Of a DNA stretch of 5,412 bases, positions 3,789 to 5,412 are shown piece after piece. Numbering within the stretch: position 1 is the stretch's first letter; every line of letters starts with the position of its first letter. Source of the stretch: Phycisphaerales bacterium UBA2266 (GTDB taxonomy: Bacteria; Planctomycetota; Phycisphaerae; Sedimentisphaerales; Anaerobacaceae); the NCBI GenBank assembly GCA_002347125.1, contig DDXG01000317.1:23504-28915 (forward strand). Reading direction: 5' to 3'. Position numbers and translations under genes: made by a program. The notes under the pieces are model-generated. The model was given only the letters and a program-made list of their open reading frames with translations, made no database searches and was not told where the DNA came from.

Positions 3789-5412
3789 AAACACGGATAC
3801 TGAGTTCTCTGCTGACGGTGATCTTCGTCCTGGCGGCGCCGGTGGCGGTGTTGGGGTATTATGCGATCAAGCGGGATATTCTGGACACCATCCAGGAGCG
3901 TGTCGACCATGATCTGAGGGCCGCACGGATGGTCTATCGGGCGGAACTGACACGCTTGGCCGAGATGTTGGAGCTGGCGTGCCCGGTGGCCGAGAGCCGG
4001 ACGATTCACAGGCGGCTGGGCGTGGATTACCTGGCGATTGTCCGGGAGGCGGACATAGCGGATGTGCCGAGCGAAATTGCGCGACAGGCGGCCGAGACCG
4101 ACGGCCCGGTGGCCGCGACGCGAGTGATTACGGCCGGAGAAATGGAACGGCTGAAGGTTGACCCGGCCGGCCGCATGCCCATCGCCATCAAGCCGACGCC
4201 CAGGGCTCGGCCGACGCAGCGGGATGTCCTGCAGGACGCCCTGGCGATGGAAGCGGCGGTGATGTTTGACGCGCCGGACGGCCAGGGGCGGCTGATCGCC
4301 TATGCCGGGCGAATCATCAACGGCCAGTTCACGCTGGTCGACCGGATTCGAGAACTCGTGTTCACCAATGATCTGCACGACGGCAAACCCGTCGGGACGG
4401 TGACGATCTTCCAGGATGATGTGCGGGTGTCCACGAATGTGCTTGACGACGCCGGCCAGCGGGCCGTCGGAACACGGGTATCCGAACGGGTCTACGAGCA
4501 GGTGGTGGAAAAGGGCCGGACCTTCCATGACCGGGCGTTTGTCGTGACGGACTGGTACAAGACGGCGTATGAGCCGATCAAGGACGTCGGCGGCCATGTC
4601 ATTGGGATTCTGTACGTCGGGATTCTCGAGCAGCCGTTCATGGCGCGGGCCCGTACGCTCGTGGTGCAGTTTCTTGTGCTGGTCGGCGGGGCGGTTCTCC
4701 TGACGGTGGTGTTGGCGCTGCTGCTGGCGACGGCGATTTCCAGGCCGCTCCTGCACATGATGCAGGCAACGACGCGGTTGTCCGACGGGGAATTGGGGTA
4801 TCAGATCGACCACCCGGACCACAAGGAGGAGTTGGATGCGCTGGGAAAGGCGTTCAACGAAATGAGCGAGAAGCTGGAGGAGCGCGACAGGAATCTGCGG
4901 GCCACCAACGAGAAACTGACGGAACTGAACAAGAGCTACGTGGATTTGATCGGGTTTGTGGCGCACGAGTTGAAAGGGATTCTGGCATCCACCGTGTTGA
5001 ATGCCTACGCGGTGCGGGATGGCTATCTGGGGTTGATCAACTTCAAGCAGCGCAAGGCGATGGATTCCGTAACCCGGAACCTGGACTACCTGGCGGCGAC
5101 GGTGCGGAAGTTCCTGAACCTGGGTCGCGTGGAGCGGGGCGAATTGTCCGTGACGAAGGTCCGTCTGAACCTGGGCAAGGACGTGTTCGAGGAGTCTTTG
5201 CAGTCCCTGGCGGCGCTGATCGCGAAGAAGAACGTTCGTTTTGAGAACGAGATTGCGGCGGACTTGGTCGTCGAGGCGGACCTGGACCTGATGCAGATTG
5301 TGGCGAATAACCTGGTGAGTAATGCGATCAAGTACTGCACGGATCGGGGCGTAGTGCGTCTGAGCAGCCGGCGGACGGCCGGCGGGGTGCAGATCGAGGT
5401 GTACAACGACTC
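3770..5412 (+). CDS. Membrane sensor histidine kinase, Cache-HAMP-HisKA (3' truncated)
   Basis: Two-component sensor kinase; 547 residues are visible and the frame stays open to the window edge. ATG 3770 begins MPLRLLKTRI directly before the first membrane helix (about 10-32), the usual layout. Residues about 36-290 form a large periplasmic sensor. Its second half (GTVTIFQDDVRVSTNV ... GTRVSERVYE ... VTDWYKTAYEPIKD ... GILYVGILEQP) is typical of Cache_3/Cache_2-type domains that bind small extracytoplasmic ligands. A second helix spans about 296-321, HAMP about 320-373 (AISRPL ... DALGKAFNEM), then a coiled-coil. The DHp helix has phosphoacceptor His399 in FVAHELKGIL. The catalytic domain begins about 467, with its N-box at NNLVSNAIKY (513-522); the G boxes lie beyond the edge. 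In the H-box the Thr/Asn normally four residues after His is Gly403, and the usual Pro at 404 is Ile. The gene sits under a sigma-54 promoter; its response regulator is not in the window and may follow downstream. The long open frame on the opposite strand (3776-4966) is a shadow. Confidence 0.93.
   Translation, partial: MPLRLLKTRILSSLLTVIFVLAAPVAVLGYYAIKRDILDTIQERVDHDLRAARMVYRAELTRLAEMLELACPVAESRTIHRRLGVDYLAIVREADIADVPSEIARQAAETDGPVAATRVITAGEMERLKVDPAGRMPIAIKPTPRARPTQRDVLQDALAMEAAVMFDAPDGQGRLIAYAGRIINGQFTLVDRIRELVFTNDLHDGKPVGTVTIFQDDVRVSTNVLDDAGQRAVGTRVSERVYEQVVEKGRTFHDRAFVVTDWYKTAYEPIKDVGGHVIGILYVGILEQPFMARARTLVVQFLVLVGGAVLLTVVLALLLATAISRPLLHMMQATTRLSDGELGYQIDHPDHKEELDALGKAFNEMSEKLEERDRNLRATNEKLTELNKSYVDLIGFVAHELKGILASTVLNAYAVRDGYLGLINFKQRKAMDSVTRNLDYLAATVRKFLNLGRVERGELSVTKVRLNLGKDVFEESLQSLAALIAKKNVRFENEIAADLVVEADLDLMQIVANNLVSNAIKYCTDRGVVRLSSRRTAGGVQIEVYND

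Noticed and set aside
3776..4966. 396-codon open frame on the minus strand opposite the kinase
   Set aside because: Its product is rich in His, Arg, Gln and Pro with no family resemblance, whereas the plus strand encodes a complete Cache-HAMP-HisKA series. It is a GC-driven shadow frame.

Overview
The window reads like a GC-rich bacterial chromosome segment from the Planctomycetota, most likely the Phycisphaerae side of that phylum. This is inferred from three family signatures. There is a secreted prepilin-like protein of the H-X9-DG type, a lipoprotein-type N-acetylmuramoyl-L-alanine amidase with a degenerate stalk domain, and a dockerin-like tail of the 'DGVVD..D....ESWL' form common in that phylum. 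No marker gene fixes the taxonomy.

Left part (1-1946, + strand). A prepilin-like gene enters from the left edge. About 70 bp later comes a complete periplasmic or outer-membrane lipoprotein amidase (Amidase_3) with all zinc and catalytic residues. The 310 bp after it have no convincing intact gene. They hold an open frame whose only recognisable part is a half dockerin-like motif, so it looks like a gene remnant. No functional link to the right part is visible.

Right part (1962-5412). A sigma-54 activator of the XylR/DmpR type (XylR_N + V4R sensor, AAA+, Fis-type HTH) lies on the minus strand. It is divergent from a membrane sensor histidine kinase on the plus strand, which runs off the right edge. 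The kinase has a periplasmic Cache domain, HAMP, DHp, and the start of the catalytic domain.

The 194-bp AT-rich divergent intergenic region is the most informative stretch. It contains (i) a near-consensus sigma-54 promoter (-24/-12) facing the kinase. It also contains (ii) two nearly identical 16-bp palindrome-containing repeats exactly 22 bp apart, centred about 130 and 108 bp upstream of the predicted start, as expected for enhancer (UAS) sites of an activator. These overlap (iii) the predicted promoter and Shine-Dalgarno of the activator gene itself. Finally there is (iv) a perfect TGTGA-N6-TCACA inverted repeat of Crp/Fnr type sitting on the predicted kinase transcription start.

The simplest model is a hierarchical sensory circuit. 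A cytoplasmic V4R ligand sensor switches on, through sigma-54, a second extracytoplasmic sensor kinase while repressing its own gene, with a Crp/Fnr-like input able to block the kinase promoter. The response regulator for the kinase and the final targets are not in the window. The architecture is read from the sequence; the circuit logic is inference.
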